From the NCBI GenBank assembly GCA_021828715.1, contig JAJZDF010000018.1, positions 1-8,127 on the forward strand: 8,127 nt of DNA. The letters run 5' to 3'. A program made the translations under genes and the position numbers. The DNA comes from Thermoplasmata archaeon (GTDB lineage Archaea; Thermoplasmatota; Thermoplasmata; Lutacidiplasmatales; UBA184). The notes beneath the pieces were generated by a model. The model saw nothing but the letters and a program-made list of their open reading frames with translations. It was not told the DNA's origin and ran no database searches. Positions 1 to 6,112 of this stretch are shown here, piece by piece (within the stretch, counting starts at the first letter, position 1; every line of letters starts with the position of its first letter).

Positions 1-815
1 TCCAGGAGTATTCTCCGGACGTCAGCCTGAACCCGTCGGCGAAGCCGCTCACGTTCAGCCTGCGGAACATCGACCCGCGGGACCTGCTCGTCTTCATGGG
101 CCTCTCGAACGTGAAGTCGTTCCTCGCCCCGCTGAAGCAGCTGATCGAGCGGGTCATGGCCGCGAACCCGGAGTACGGGGTCGCCGACCTCGCGCGCGCC
201 GCCGAGGCCGGCGAAGGGGCGATCGCCGAGACGATGGCCGAGCGGCTCGAGTACGTCGACCAGACGAAGTTGCTCGGACCGGCCGGGACGAGCCTCAACG
301 ACCTCGTGAAGAAGGGCGAGGCGACCCTGGTCAACCTGCGCGGCGTCGCGCCGGACGTCCAGGAGCTCGTCGTCGCCCGGATCGCCTCTACCCTCTTCGA
401 GAACCGGAAGAAGGGGAAGATCCCCCCCCTCTTCCTCGTCATCGAGGAGGCGCACAACTTCGCCCCGCAGCAGGGCACGGCGACCTGCTCGCGGATCCTC
501 AAGAACATCGCGAGCGAGGGCCGCAAGTTCGGGCTCGGCCTGTGCGCCGTCACCCAGCGGGCGGCGCGCATCGACAAGAGCGTCCTCTCGCAGTGCAACA
601 CCCAGCTGATCCTGCAGGTGACGAACCCGCTCGATCTCAAGGCGATCGCCCAGTCGATCGAGGGCCTCACGCCCGGGATGACCGAGATGATCCAGTCGCT
701 GCCCGTCGGCGTCGCGCTCGTGACCGGAGGCGGCTACTACACGCCGCTCTTCTGCGAGGTCCGTCCGCGGGCGACCCGCCACGGCGGCGAGAGCGTCCAG
801 ATCGTCGCCGCGTAG
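1..815 (+). CDS. herA: HerA-family DNA-translocating ATPase, C-terminal part (5' truncated)
   Basis: The reading frame is open from the window edge (first whole codon at base 3) to a TAG at 813-815, giving 270 visible residues. The ATG at 96 is internal: the 31 residues before it continue the family sequence, so it is not the start. Walker B with its following EEAHNF is at visible residues about 143-153 (acidic pair E148/E149, bases 444-449). It is followed by the EGRKFG segment, a TQR motif and the KSVLSQCNTQ segment typical of HerA. Walker A and the N-terminal HAS barrel must lie upstream. Known of the family: hexameric FtsK/VirB4-like P-loop ATPase that works with the NurA nuclease, often with Mre11-Rad50, in DNA end resection. 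No nurA is visible here. It runs convergent to pepA. A run of eight C at about 422-429 is error-prone for sequencing, but the frame stays intact. It could be a HerA paralogue rather than the NurA partner. Confidence 0.88.
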   Translation, partial: QEYSPDVSLNPSAKPLTFSLRNIDPRDLLVFMGLSNVKSFLAPLKQLIERVMAANPEYGVADLARAAEAGEGAIAETMAERLEYVDQTKLLGPAGTSLNDLVKKGEATLVNLRGVAPDVQELVVARIASTLFENRKKGKIPPLFLVIEEAHNFAPQQGTATCSRILKNIASEGRKFGLGLCAVTQRAARIDKSVLSQCNTQLILQVTNPLDLKAIAQSIEGLTPGMTEMIQSLPVGVALVTGGGYYTPLFCEVRPRATRHGGESVQIVAA

Positions 816-835
816 CGGCCGACGCCGCCCGGCCG
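816..835. other. Perfect inverted repeat between convergent genes
   Basis: CGGCCG at 816-821 and CGGCCG at 830-835 can pair as a 6-bp all-GC stem with an 8-base loop. It fills almost all of the 21-bp space between the herA stop (813-815) and the pepA stop (837-839). It could slow polymerase or protect 3' ends of both convergent transcripts. There is no T-tract on either strand, which archaeal intrinsic termination normally uses, so a terminator role is only inference. In DNA this GC-rich, a 6-bp stem can also arise by chance. Confidence 0.35.
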
Positions 836-836
836 C

Positions 837-2363
837 CTACGCCGGGGGATGCTGGAGGTACTGGAGGAGCGTGCGGACCCCGAAACCGGTCGCCCCGAGG
901 CTGAGGTACGGCGCCTGGTAGCGCTTGGTGAGCAGAGAGGTCCACGCCGGGCCGGCGATGTCGAGGTGCGCCCACGGGATCCCCGCGCCGACGAACGCCT
1001 CGAGGAACGCCGCCGCGGTCAGCATGCCGGCGACGGCTATCTCCGTCGAGTTGCGGACGTCGGCGATCTCGCTCTTGACGAGTTCGCGGTGGTAGTCGCC
1101 GAGCGGCATCCGCCAGATCGGCTCGCCGGTCGCGGCGGAGGCGGCGAGGAGTCCGGCCGCCAGCCGGTCGTCCGGCGAGACCAGGCCGGCCGTGTTGTCG
1201 CCGAGCGCCACGACCTCGGCCCCGGTGAGGGTCGCCAGGTCGACGATCTCGTCGGGCCGGTACTCCTTGGAGACGTACCCGAGGCCGTCGGCGAGCACCA
1301 CCCGCCCCTCCGCATCGGTGTTGATGATCTCGATCGTCTTGCCGTTGTACGTCTTCACCACGTCCCCCGGGCGGTACGACGAACCGCTCGGCAGGTTCTC
1401 CGCGCAGCAGAGGACCCCGATGACGCGGGGAGCGACCTTGAGCCGGGCGGCGCCCCGGAGGATGCCGAGGACCGCGACCGCCCCCGACTTGTCGTACTTC
1501 ATCTCCGCCATCCGCGCGGCGGGCTTGATCGAGAGGCCGCCCGAGTCGAAGGTGATCCCCTTTCCGACGACCGCGATCGTGCGGCCCCGGCGGCTCCCGC
1601 CCGGGTACTCGAGGACGATCATCCGCGGCGGATGGACCGATCCGCCGCCCACCGCGAGCAGCCCTCCGCAGCCGAGGCGTGCGAGCTCCTTCTCGTCCAG
1701 GACCGTTACCTTGAGGCCGGCGTCCTTGCCGAGTTCCTTCGCGATCTCCGCCAGGCGCTGGGGCGTGGCGGTGTCGGCCGGAAGGTTCCCGATCTCGCGG
1801 GTCCAGACGACGTTCTCGGCGATGAGGATCTGCTCCGAGACCTCGGCGCCGAGACGACGTTCTTCAGAAGCGAACTCCTCCCCGAGGGCGAGGGCGACCT
1901 CCTCGACGCCCGGTTCGGCGACGGTCCGGTAGCGGAGGAACTCGTACCCCCCGAGGATCGCCCCGTCCGTGAGCGCGCGGGCCGCGGAGGCCGGCGATAC
2001 CGCATCCGAGGTGAACGAGCCGAGGCGGAACGCGAGCGTCCGGGCCCCCCGGCCCTTCAGCGAGCGGAGCGTGAGGGCGGCGGCGCGGCGGACCGCCTCC
2101 GCGGTGTGGCCGGCGGCCGGGCCGAGTCCGACCGTGACCCAGCGTCCCCGTCCGCCGGGGCGGTGGAAGACCGTGACCTCCCCTCGCTTGCCGCGGATCT
2201 CCCGGCGCTTCCACGCGGGAAGGAGGAGTCCCCCGAGTACCGCATCGTCCTTAGCGAGGGCGGCGGGCGGCCGTTCGTCCGATCCGTCGACTCCGAACAG
2301 GCCCACCGCAACGACATCCGCCGACGAAGAGGCCGCATCGCGGCGCTCCACGTCGACCTTCAT
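837..2363 (-). CDS. pepA: Leucyl aminopeptidase, peptidase family M17
   Basis: The protein has 508 residues, close to the roughly 500 of bacterial PepA. It removes N-terminal amino acids from peptides in the cytoplasm, usually as a two-metal hexamer. The N-terminal domain (about 1-170) is variable. The catalytic domain has the metal ligands K268 and D273 in VGKGITFDSGG, D291 in MKYDKSGA, and D350 and E352 in the M17 signature NTDAEGR. The catalytic K280 (SIKP) and R354 are also present, so the enzyme should be active. After D291 the residues are KSG where many members have MGG or MSG. The start is an ATG at 2361-2363. No strong SD precedes it, but it lies 12 nt after the sepF stop, which suggests co-transcription or coupling. 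It is the last gene of the minus-strand set and meets herA tail to tail. The family call is near certain; substrate preference cannot be read from the sequence. Confidence 0.95.
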   Translation of the reverse strand: MKVDVERRDAASSSADVVAVGLFGVDGSDERPPAALAKDDAVLGGLLLPAWKRREIRGKRGEVTVFHRPGGRGRWVTVGLGPAAGHTAEAVRRAAALTLRSLKGRGARTLAFRLGSFTSDAVSPASAARALTDGAILGGYEFLRYRTVAEPGVEEVALALGEEFASEERRLGAEVSEQILIAENVVWTREIGNLPADTATPQRLAEIAKELGKDAGLKVTVLDEKELARLGCGGLLAVGGGSVHPPRMIVLEYPGGSRRGRTIAVVGKGITFDSGGLSIKPAARMAEMKYDKSGAVAVLGILRGAARLKVAPRVIGVLCCAENLPSGSSYRPGDVVKTYNGKTIEIINTDAEGRVVLADGLGYVSKEYRPDEIVDLATLTGAEVVALGDNTAGLVSPDDRLAAGLLAASAATGEPIWRMPLGDYHRELVKSEIADVRNSTEIAVAGMLTAAAFLEAFVGAGIPWAHLDIAGPAWTSLLTKRYQAPYLSLGATGFGVRTLLQYLQHPPA

Positions 2364-2375
2364 CGGTCGGTCCGC

Positions 2376-2756
2376 TCAGAATGACGGCCGGATCTTCTGT
2401 CGGTCGATCCGGATCCCGGCCGGGGTGATGGCGATCAGGTTCTTGGCGATGCCGGCGACGTCCCCGCCGGTGTCCTTCGCCACGTTCTTGAGGTCGACGC
2501 TCAGGCGTCGCATCGCGATCTGGTCGTTCGCGATCGACGTGTAGTCGAGGATCACGATGTCGCCCTGGTAGGCGAGCTTCGACACTTGGTGGACGTCCTC
2601 GAACCGGAGGACCTCGGCGAGCCGCATCGATCCGCGATTCCCGGCGAGGGCGCCGGCCTCGTCCTCGAACTGCATCGAGCCCAGGTCGAGAAAACTGCCC
2701 TCTTCGAGGGTGTCCGAACCGTGGTGGCGCCGAAGGATCCCGCTTCTCTTCATCAT
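2376..2756 (-). CDS. sepF: Archaeal SepF, FtsZ membrane anchor for cell division
   Basis: This 126-residue protein fits archaeal SepF (PF04472, DUF552). The N-terminus (1-12, MMKRSGILRRHH) is short, basic and partly hydrophobic, as expected for the membrane-binding helix. An acidic linker follows (about 15-40), then the compact alpha/beta SepF core from about 44. The core includes YQGDIVILDYTSI (63-75) and the closing GGDVAGIAKNLIAITPAGIRI (about 97-117), which matches the family's typical GD-then-ITP-G-I pattern. In archaea SepF binds FtsZ and tethers the division ring to the membrane; its presence implies an FtsZ-dividing cell. Tandem ATGs at 2756 and 2753 are both possible starts, and no further in-frame start exists in the 49-nt gap to nmd3. 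The preceding AGGGG is a weak SD held in a small stem. pepA follows after 12 nt. Confidence 0.88.
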   Translation of the reverse strand: MMKRSGILRRHHGSDTLEEGSFLDLGSMQFEDEAGALAGNRGSMRLAEVLRFEDVHQVSKLAYQGDIVILDYTSIANDQIAMRRLSVDLKNVAKDTGGDVAGIAKNLIAITPAGIRIDRQKIRPSF

Positions 2757-2764
2757 GGATATGA

Positions 2765-2779
2765 GCCCCTGGTCGGGGC
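2765..2779 (-). promoter_or_regulatory. Small GC stem-loop in the sepF leader
   Basis: On the minus strand GCCCC-GACCA-GGGGC can form a 5-bp stem with a 5-base loop, ending 8 nt before the sepF ATG. The GGGG of its 3' arm is the only SD-like sequence for sepF, so folding would hide it. It might tune translation or mark the end of nmd3 mRNA. The stem is short and no T-tract follows, so the function is speculative. Confidence 0.25.
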
Positions 2780-2797
2780 GAGAAGTCGCGTTTCGCC

Positions 2798-2805
2798 TCT
2801 TAAGC
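2798..2805 (-). promoter_or_regulatory. Weak TATA-like element before sepF
   Basis: The minus strand reads GCTTAAGA here, one of the few AT-rich spots in a GC-rich region, about 45 nt before the sepF ATG. A start of transcription about 25 nt downstream would leave a leader near 20 nt. It lies beside the nmd3 stop codon and matches the archaeal TATA consensus poorly, so it is a candidate only. Confidence 0.18.
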
Positions 2806-3579
2806 CTATGGCTCCACGTCCGCCGGCGCAGCCCGAGGGGGAGGATCCGGCGCCGGGAACCGCAGGCAGAACGTGACCCGGTAGACGTCCTGCCCGTCCT
2901 TCCGGCCGAAGAGGCTCGCCGACTCCTTCAGTTTCGCCCCGAGGCGCTGCTTCGCGAGCCGGGCGACGGCGCGCGCGGCGAGCGTGTCGCTGAAGTAACA
3001 GTCCCATCCCTCCGGAAGCTCCTCACGCCACGACATCGCCTGACGCCAATCCGGGCGCGCCTCCCGCCAGAGCTTGGTCCACTCCCGGTCGAGCCGGGCG
3101 CGGAGGGCCGGGGCCTTCTCGGTGATCCGGGTCTCCTCCGGACCGCGGAGCTGCAGGATCGCGGTAAAGTACCGCCCGCTGCGGCGGCTGCACGCCGGGC
3201 ACGTACGGTGCTCGAGGCGGATCGAGAACGGCAGCTCCACCGTCCGCGGGGTCTCCCGGAAGACGACCTCCAGGTGCCCGACGTACTGCCGGACGGTGGG
3301 GGTCGTCGAAACCTCCTCCCAGAGGATCCGGCGGATCCCGGTCTCGGGGTGGGGCCGGAGGAACGGCGCGAGGTCCTCCCCCGTCACCAGCCGGCTCGCC
3401 CCGGCCCGCTCCCAGACCTGGCCGACCCGCCGGGCCCCGCACGTCGGGCAGATCGTCAGGTTCACCCGAGACGGGATCGAGACCAGGACGGTCCGCTCGG
3501 CGGCGCACGGCGCGCAGACGCCGTCGACCAGCGGGCGGCCGGTCGACCCGCAGACGACGCAGAACTCCCCGTCGGCCAT
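2806..3579 (-). CDS. nmd3: NMD3-family ribosome-associated zinc protein, minimal form
   Basis: The protein has 257 residues. Four CxxC knuckles suit two zinc sites: C7/C10, C22/C25, C44/C47 and C127/C130. The core then shows RRSGRYFTAILQLRG (132-146) and GWDCYFSDTLAARAVARLA (191-209), followed by GAKLKESASLFGRKDGQDVYRVT (about 214-236). These are the most conserved stretches of NMD3 (PF04981). Eukaryotic NMD3 binds the joining face of the large ribosomal subunit and adapts it for nuclear export; in archaea the role is unproven but is presumed to concern 50S biogenesis or rescue. The chain ends about 20 residues after the core with a Pro/Ala-rich tail, lacking the extra C-terminal domains of longer relatives. 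The ATG at 3577-3579 follows the DUF424 stop by 6 nt, with only a weak GGGG motif as SD, so coupling to DUF424 is likely. Confidence 0.9.
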   Translation of the reverse strand: MADGEFCVVCGSTGRPLVDGVCAPCAAERTVLVSIPSRVNLTICPTCGARRVGQVWERAGASRLVTGEDLAPFLRPHPETGIRRILWEEVSTTPTVRQYVGHLEVVFRETPRTVELPFSIRLEHRTCPACSRRSGRYFTAILQLRGPEETRITEKAPALRARLDREWTKLWREARPDWRQAMSWREELPEGWDCYFSDTLAARAVARLAKQRLGAKLKESASLFGRKDGQDVYRVTFCLRFPAPDPPPRAAPADVEP

Positions 3580-3585
3580 CGGCCG

Positions 3586-3882
3586 CTACCCCAGCATCGC
3601 GAAGATCTCGGCGTGGGGGACCCCGCCCAGCTCTCCGGCACCCTGCGCGTCCAGGAATCCGCCCTCGGCGGCAAGTCGCAGCGTCCGGGCCCCGAGCAGA
3701 TTCGCGATCGTCGCCCGCTGGAGCGCCCAGAGAAGTTCCTCCGGCGAGACGCGCCGCTCGCCGTAGAACTCGGGGGTGACCTTCACGGTCCGTCCTCCGG
3801 TCCCGACCGGGAGGTCCCGCCCGAGGAGCTCGGCGTCGCACGCCGCGACGACGAACTCGGTGCGGACCCGGTGCACGCGCAT
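3586..3882 (-). CDS. DUF424 family protein, archaeal conserved, function unknown
   Basis: This is a 98-residue protein of the archaeal DUF424 family. It shows the family pattern: MRVHRVRTE start, CDAELLGR (15-22), KVTPEFYGE (34-42), ATIANLLG (57-64) and GVPHAEIF (87-94). No enzymatic motif, membrane segment or signal peptide is visible. It is probably a small cytoplasmic protein, and its place between mcm and nmd3 hints at a translation or ribosome link, by inference only. I chose the ATG at 3880-3882 because family members begin with this beta strand. An in-frame ATG at 3919-3921 would add MAPDPSAPDPGFV, a low-complexity extension. Neither start has an SD. The frame stays open further upstream, but that part lies inside mcm in another frame and is not coding. 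nmd3 starts 6 nt after the stop. Confidence 0.82.
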   Translation of the reverse strand: MRVHRVRTEFVVAACDAELLGRDLPVGTGGRTVKVTPEFYGERRVSPEELLWALQRATIANLLGARTLRLAAEGGFLDAQGAGELGGVPHAEIFAMLG

Positions 3883-3943
3883 GACGAATCCGGGGTCGGG
3901 CGCGGAGGGATCGGGGGCCATCGGAAGGGGGGCACGACGCCGC

Positions 3944-3956
3944 GCGTTGATAACGC
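3944..3956 (-). promoter_or_regulatory. AT-rich island with small inverted repeat, possible DUF424 promoter
   Basis: The 95-bp gap between the mcm stop and the DUF424 start is otherwise very GC-rich. On the minus strand it contains GCGTT-ATC-AACGC, a 5-bp inverted repeat whose centre TTATCAA is TATA-like. Its centre is about 29 nt before the ATG at 3921 and 68 nt before the ATG at 3882. That would suit a leaderless message from 3921 or a leader of about 40 nt for 3882. The match to an archaeal TATA box is weak. Confidence 0.2.
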
Positions 3957-3977
3957 CCCGCCCTCCGCGACGTCCCG

Positions 3978-6095
3978 TCAGAAGCGAACGAGCTGGAGTT
4001 GGTTCGGACGCGGCTCGATGAGTTCCCCCTGGTTGCGGAGGGAGACGAGCAGCGCCTCGGCTTTCCCGGCTTCGACCCCGGCCTTCTCCGCCGCCTCCCG
4101 GAACGCCGAGTAGGTGAACGTCCCGCCGCCGGCCTCCTGCAATTCGCGCATCAGCCGCATCACGATGTCGTGGCGCTCGCGCTGGCTGTGGCTCACCCCG
4201 GACTGCGTGAGGTCGATATCGAGGCGTCCGTCCTCGGTGGTCGAGACCCGCTTCAGGTAGTTCTCCATGATCTGGATCGCCCGTCCGGCATCCTCCGCAC
4301 CGGCGACGGGGGAGAGCCGCGCGCGCGCGGCGGCCTCCGATAGTCGGACCAGCGCCTCGAGCTGCCGGGCGGTGATCGGGACGGGGGCGTTCGGCTCCTC
4401 GCCCTGGCGGCGGACCCGCACGTAGAAGTCCTCGAGGGCGAGGAGCGCCTCGTCGGAGAGGACCGGCCGCACGGTCCGGCGGGCGAAGGCGATGTACTTC
4501 TTCAGCATCTCCGCCGAGAAGGGCGCGGTCTCGGACGGACCGGCCCGGCCGCCCGCCCCGGCGGCTTCCCCGTCGCGGTGGGAGGCGAGGATCCGGTTCG
4601 CGAGCCGCCGGTCCCTCTCCTGGTTCGGATGGTCCTGGATCGAGAAGATCACGTCGAACCGGGAGAGCAGGGTCGGCGGGAGGTCGATCTGCTCCGAAAT
4701 CGTGCGGTCGGGGCTGAACCGGCCCCACTTCGGGTTCGCCGCCGCGAGGACGGGGCAGCGGGCGTTCAGCGTCGAGGTGATCCCCGCCTTCGCGATCGAG
4801 ACCGTCTGCTGCTCAAGGGCCTCGTGCATCGCCGACCGGTCCTCGGGGCTCATCTTGTCGAGCTCGTCGATCACGGCCATCCCGCCGTCGGCGAGGACGA
4901 GCATCCCGGCTTCCAGCACCCAGCGGCCGCCGGCAAAGTCGTCCTTCACGGCCGCCGCCGTGAGACCGGCCGCGGTCGCCCCCTTGCCGCTCGTGTAGAT
5001 CGCCCGGGGAGCGACCTCCGCGACGTAGCGGAGGAGCTGGCTCTTCGCCGTCCCCGGGTCGCCGACGATCAGCATATGGATGTCGCCGCGGACGCGGATC
5101 CCGTCCGAGTGCTTCTTCTCGATCCCGCCGAAGAGCTGGAGGGCGATCGCCTCCTTCTCCTGCTCCATCCCCTTGATGGTAGGCGCGAGGGAGAGGACGA
5201 TCTTGTCGACGACCGTGGGGTCGCCCCGGAGGCCGAGGAAGAGGCGCTCCTCTTCGGGCGTGATCTCGATGTCGTCGTACTCGACCTGCTTCGATTCGAC
5301 CGAGACGCCGACGATCAGCAGGTCGAAGGTAGTGTTCCGGATCGCGCCGCCCCGGGCGACCGTCGCCCGCTGATAGCTCTTGAGGACCCCGGCGAGCACG
5401 ACCCGGTTGCCGGGCAGGACGTGGCCGGCGAGGTCCTCGGTCAGGAGGACCGCGATCCCCTGCGGATGCGCCCCGCGCCGGAGCGACTCGGGGTTCTCCT
5501 GGATCTCGATCCGCTGGGCGTCGACGTAGCTCGACCGCTCGGGGATGAGCCGGAACCGGGTACGCCCCATCGGCCGGCCGCATCCTCCCTGAGAATCCGG
5601 GCACTCGAGCGGCTCGCGGAACGTCATCGACGCGTCGTCCTGGGGCTCGTGGAACTGGATGTGGCAGACGGCGCACTCGAACACGGCGTCCCGGATCTGC
5701 GGCCGCACCTCGGTCACGCGCCGAACGATCCCGTCGATCGCGACCAGGTGGTTGAGGTCGGACTCGCGAAGGCCCCGCACGGTGCGGTGGGCGGTCGGGG
5801 GGAGCCCGACGGGCCGGAGGCGCAGCCCGTCCGCCTCCGGCCCCGCGACCGGCAGCAGGTCGCGCAGGGCGCGCCGCCCGGCGTCCAGTACCTCTTCCGG
5901 CCGCTCGAGGAGGAGGTCCGCAAGGCCCGTGTCGGCGGCGTCGATCGTCGCGAACGGCACTTCCAGGGAGCGGTCCTCGGGGAACCGGTCGTGAAGGGCG
6001 AGAACGGCAGGACGGAAGCCCGCCTCCTCCAACAGGGCCCCCCAGCGCCCTTGGAGCTCGGGGGGCGCGGGAAGCGTCCGCTTGACCGCGACCGT
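3978..6095 (-). CDS. mcm: Replicative DNA helicase MCM (minichromosome maintenance)
   Basis: This is the ATP-driven hexameric helicase that unwinds DNA ahead of the archaeal replisome. Numbering from an ACG at 6093-6095 gives 705 residues. The N-terminal domain holds a zinc site, C141/C144/C165/C172, and an OB fold. The AAA+ core has Walker A GDPGTAKS (345-352, K351), Walker B with the MCM box AVIDELDKM (D410/E411), sensor 1 in AAANP (N454) and the arginine finger in LLSRFD (R479). A C-terminal winged helix follows (about 630-705). No intein interrupts Walker A. The start is odd. A strong SD, GGGAGGAGGT (6103-6112 on the minus strand), sits 7 nt before ACG, and no ATG, GTG or TTG occurs for over 60 nt downstream. 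A GTG at 6185 is in frame but lies inside aspS with no good SD and adds 30 residues unlike MCM. A TTG at 6032 would cut the first helix. The gene is 16 nt from aspS. Confidence 0.95.
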   Translation of the reverse strand, partial: TVAVKRTLPAPPELQGRWGALLEEAGFRPAVLALHDRFPEDRSLEVPFATIDAADTGLADLLLERPEEVLDAGRRALRDLLPVAGPEADGLRLRPVGLPPTAHRTVRGLRESDLNHLVAIDGIVRRVTEVRPQIRDAVFECAVCHIQFHEPQDDASMTFREPLECPDSQGGCGRPMGRTRFRLIPERSSYVDAQRIEIQENPESLRRGAHPQGIAVLLTEDLAGHVLPGNRVVLAGVLKSYQRATVARGGAIRNTTFDLLIVGVSVESKQVEYDDIEITPEEERLFLGLRGDPTVVDKIVLSLAPTIKGMEQEKEAIALQLFGGIEKKHSDGIRVRGDIHMLIVGDPGTAKSQLLRYVAEVAPRAIYTSGKGATAAGLTAAAVKDDFAGGRWVLEAGMLVLADGGMAVIDELDKMSPEDRSAMHEALEQQTVSIAKAGITSTLNARCPVLAAANPKWGRFSPDRTISEQIDLPPTLLSRFDVIFSIQDHPNQERDRRLANRILASHRDGEAAGAGGRAGPSETAPFSAEMLKKYIAFARRTVRPVLSDEALLALEDFYVRVRRQGEEPNAPVPITARQLEALVRLSEAAARARLSPVAGAEDAGRAIQIMENYLKRVSTTEDGRLDIDLTQSGVSHSQRERHDIVMRLMRELQEAGGGTFTYSAFREAAEKAGVEAGKAEALLVSLRNQGELIEPRPNQLQLVRF

Positions 6096-6102
6096 ACGAC
6101 CG

Positions 6103-6112
6103 ACCTCCTCCC
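6103..6112 (-). promoter_or_regulatory. Strong Shine-Dalgarno for mcm, overlapping the aspS stop
   Basis: The minus strand reads GGGAGGAGGT, an excellent complement to the anti-SD at the 3' end of archaeal 16S rRNA. Its first G is the last base of the aspS TAG. Seven bases later comes ACG in the mcm frame. The site makes the start location clear even though the start codon itself is not canonical. Confidence 0.75.

Noticed and set aside
96..98. ATG at 96 as the start of the herA-family gene
   Set aside because: The same frame is open to the window edge and the preceding residues read as family sequence, so the gene is simply cut by the window.
816..836. Intrinsic terminator at the herA-pepA junction
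   Set aside because: A stem is present, but no T-rich tract follows on either strand, so I list it only as an inverted repeat.
849..2384. 511-codon plus-strand open frame opposite pepA
   Set aside because: It is antisense to a clear M17 peptidase. The product is rich in Arg, Glu, Gly and Asp with no family motif, as expected for a mirror frame in GC-rich DNA.
2710..4113. 467-codon plus-strand open frame across sepF, nmd3 and DUF424
   Set aside because: It crosses three real genes on the other strand and their gaps, with Arg/Pro-rich low-complexity content and no recognisable domain.
3883..4728. Long N-terminal extension of DUF424
   Set aside because: The frame is open but overlaps the mcm coding end and encodes Arg/Pro/Gly-rich sequence with no start or SD signal.
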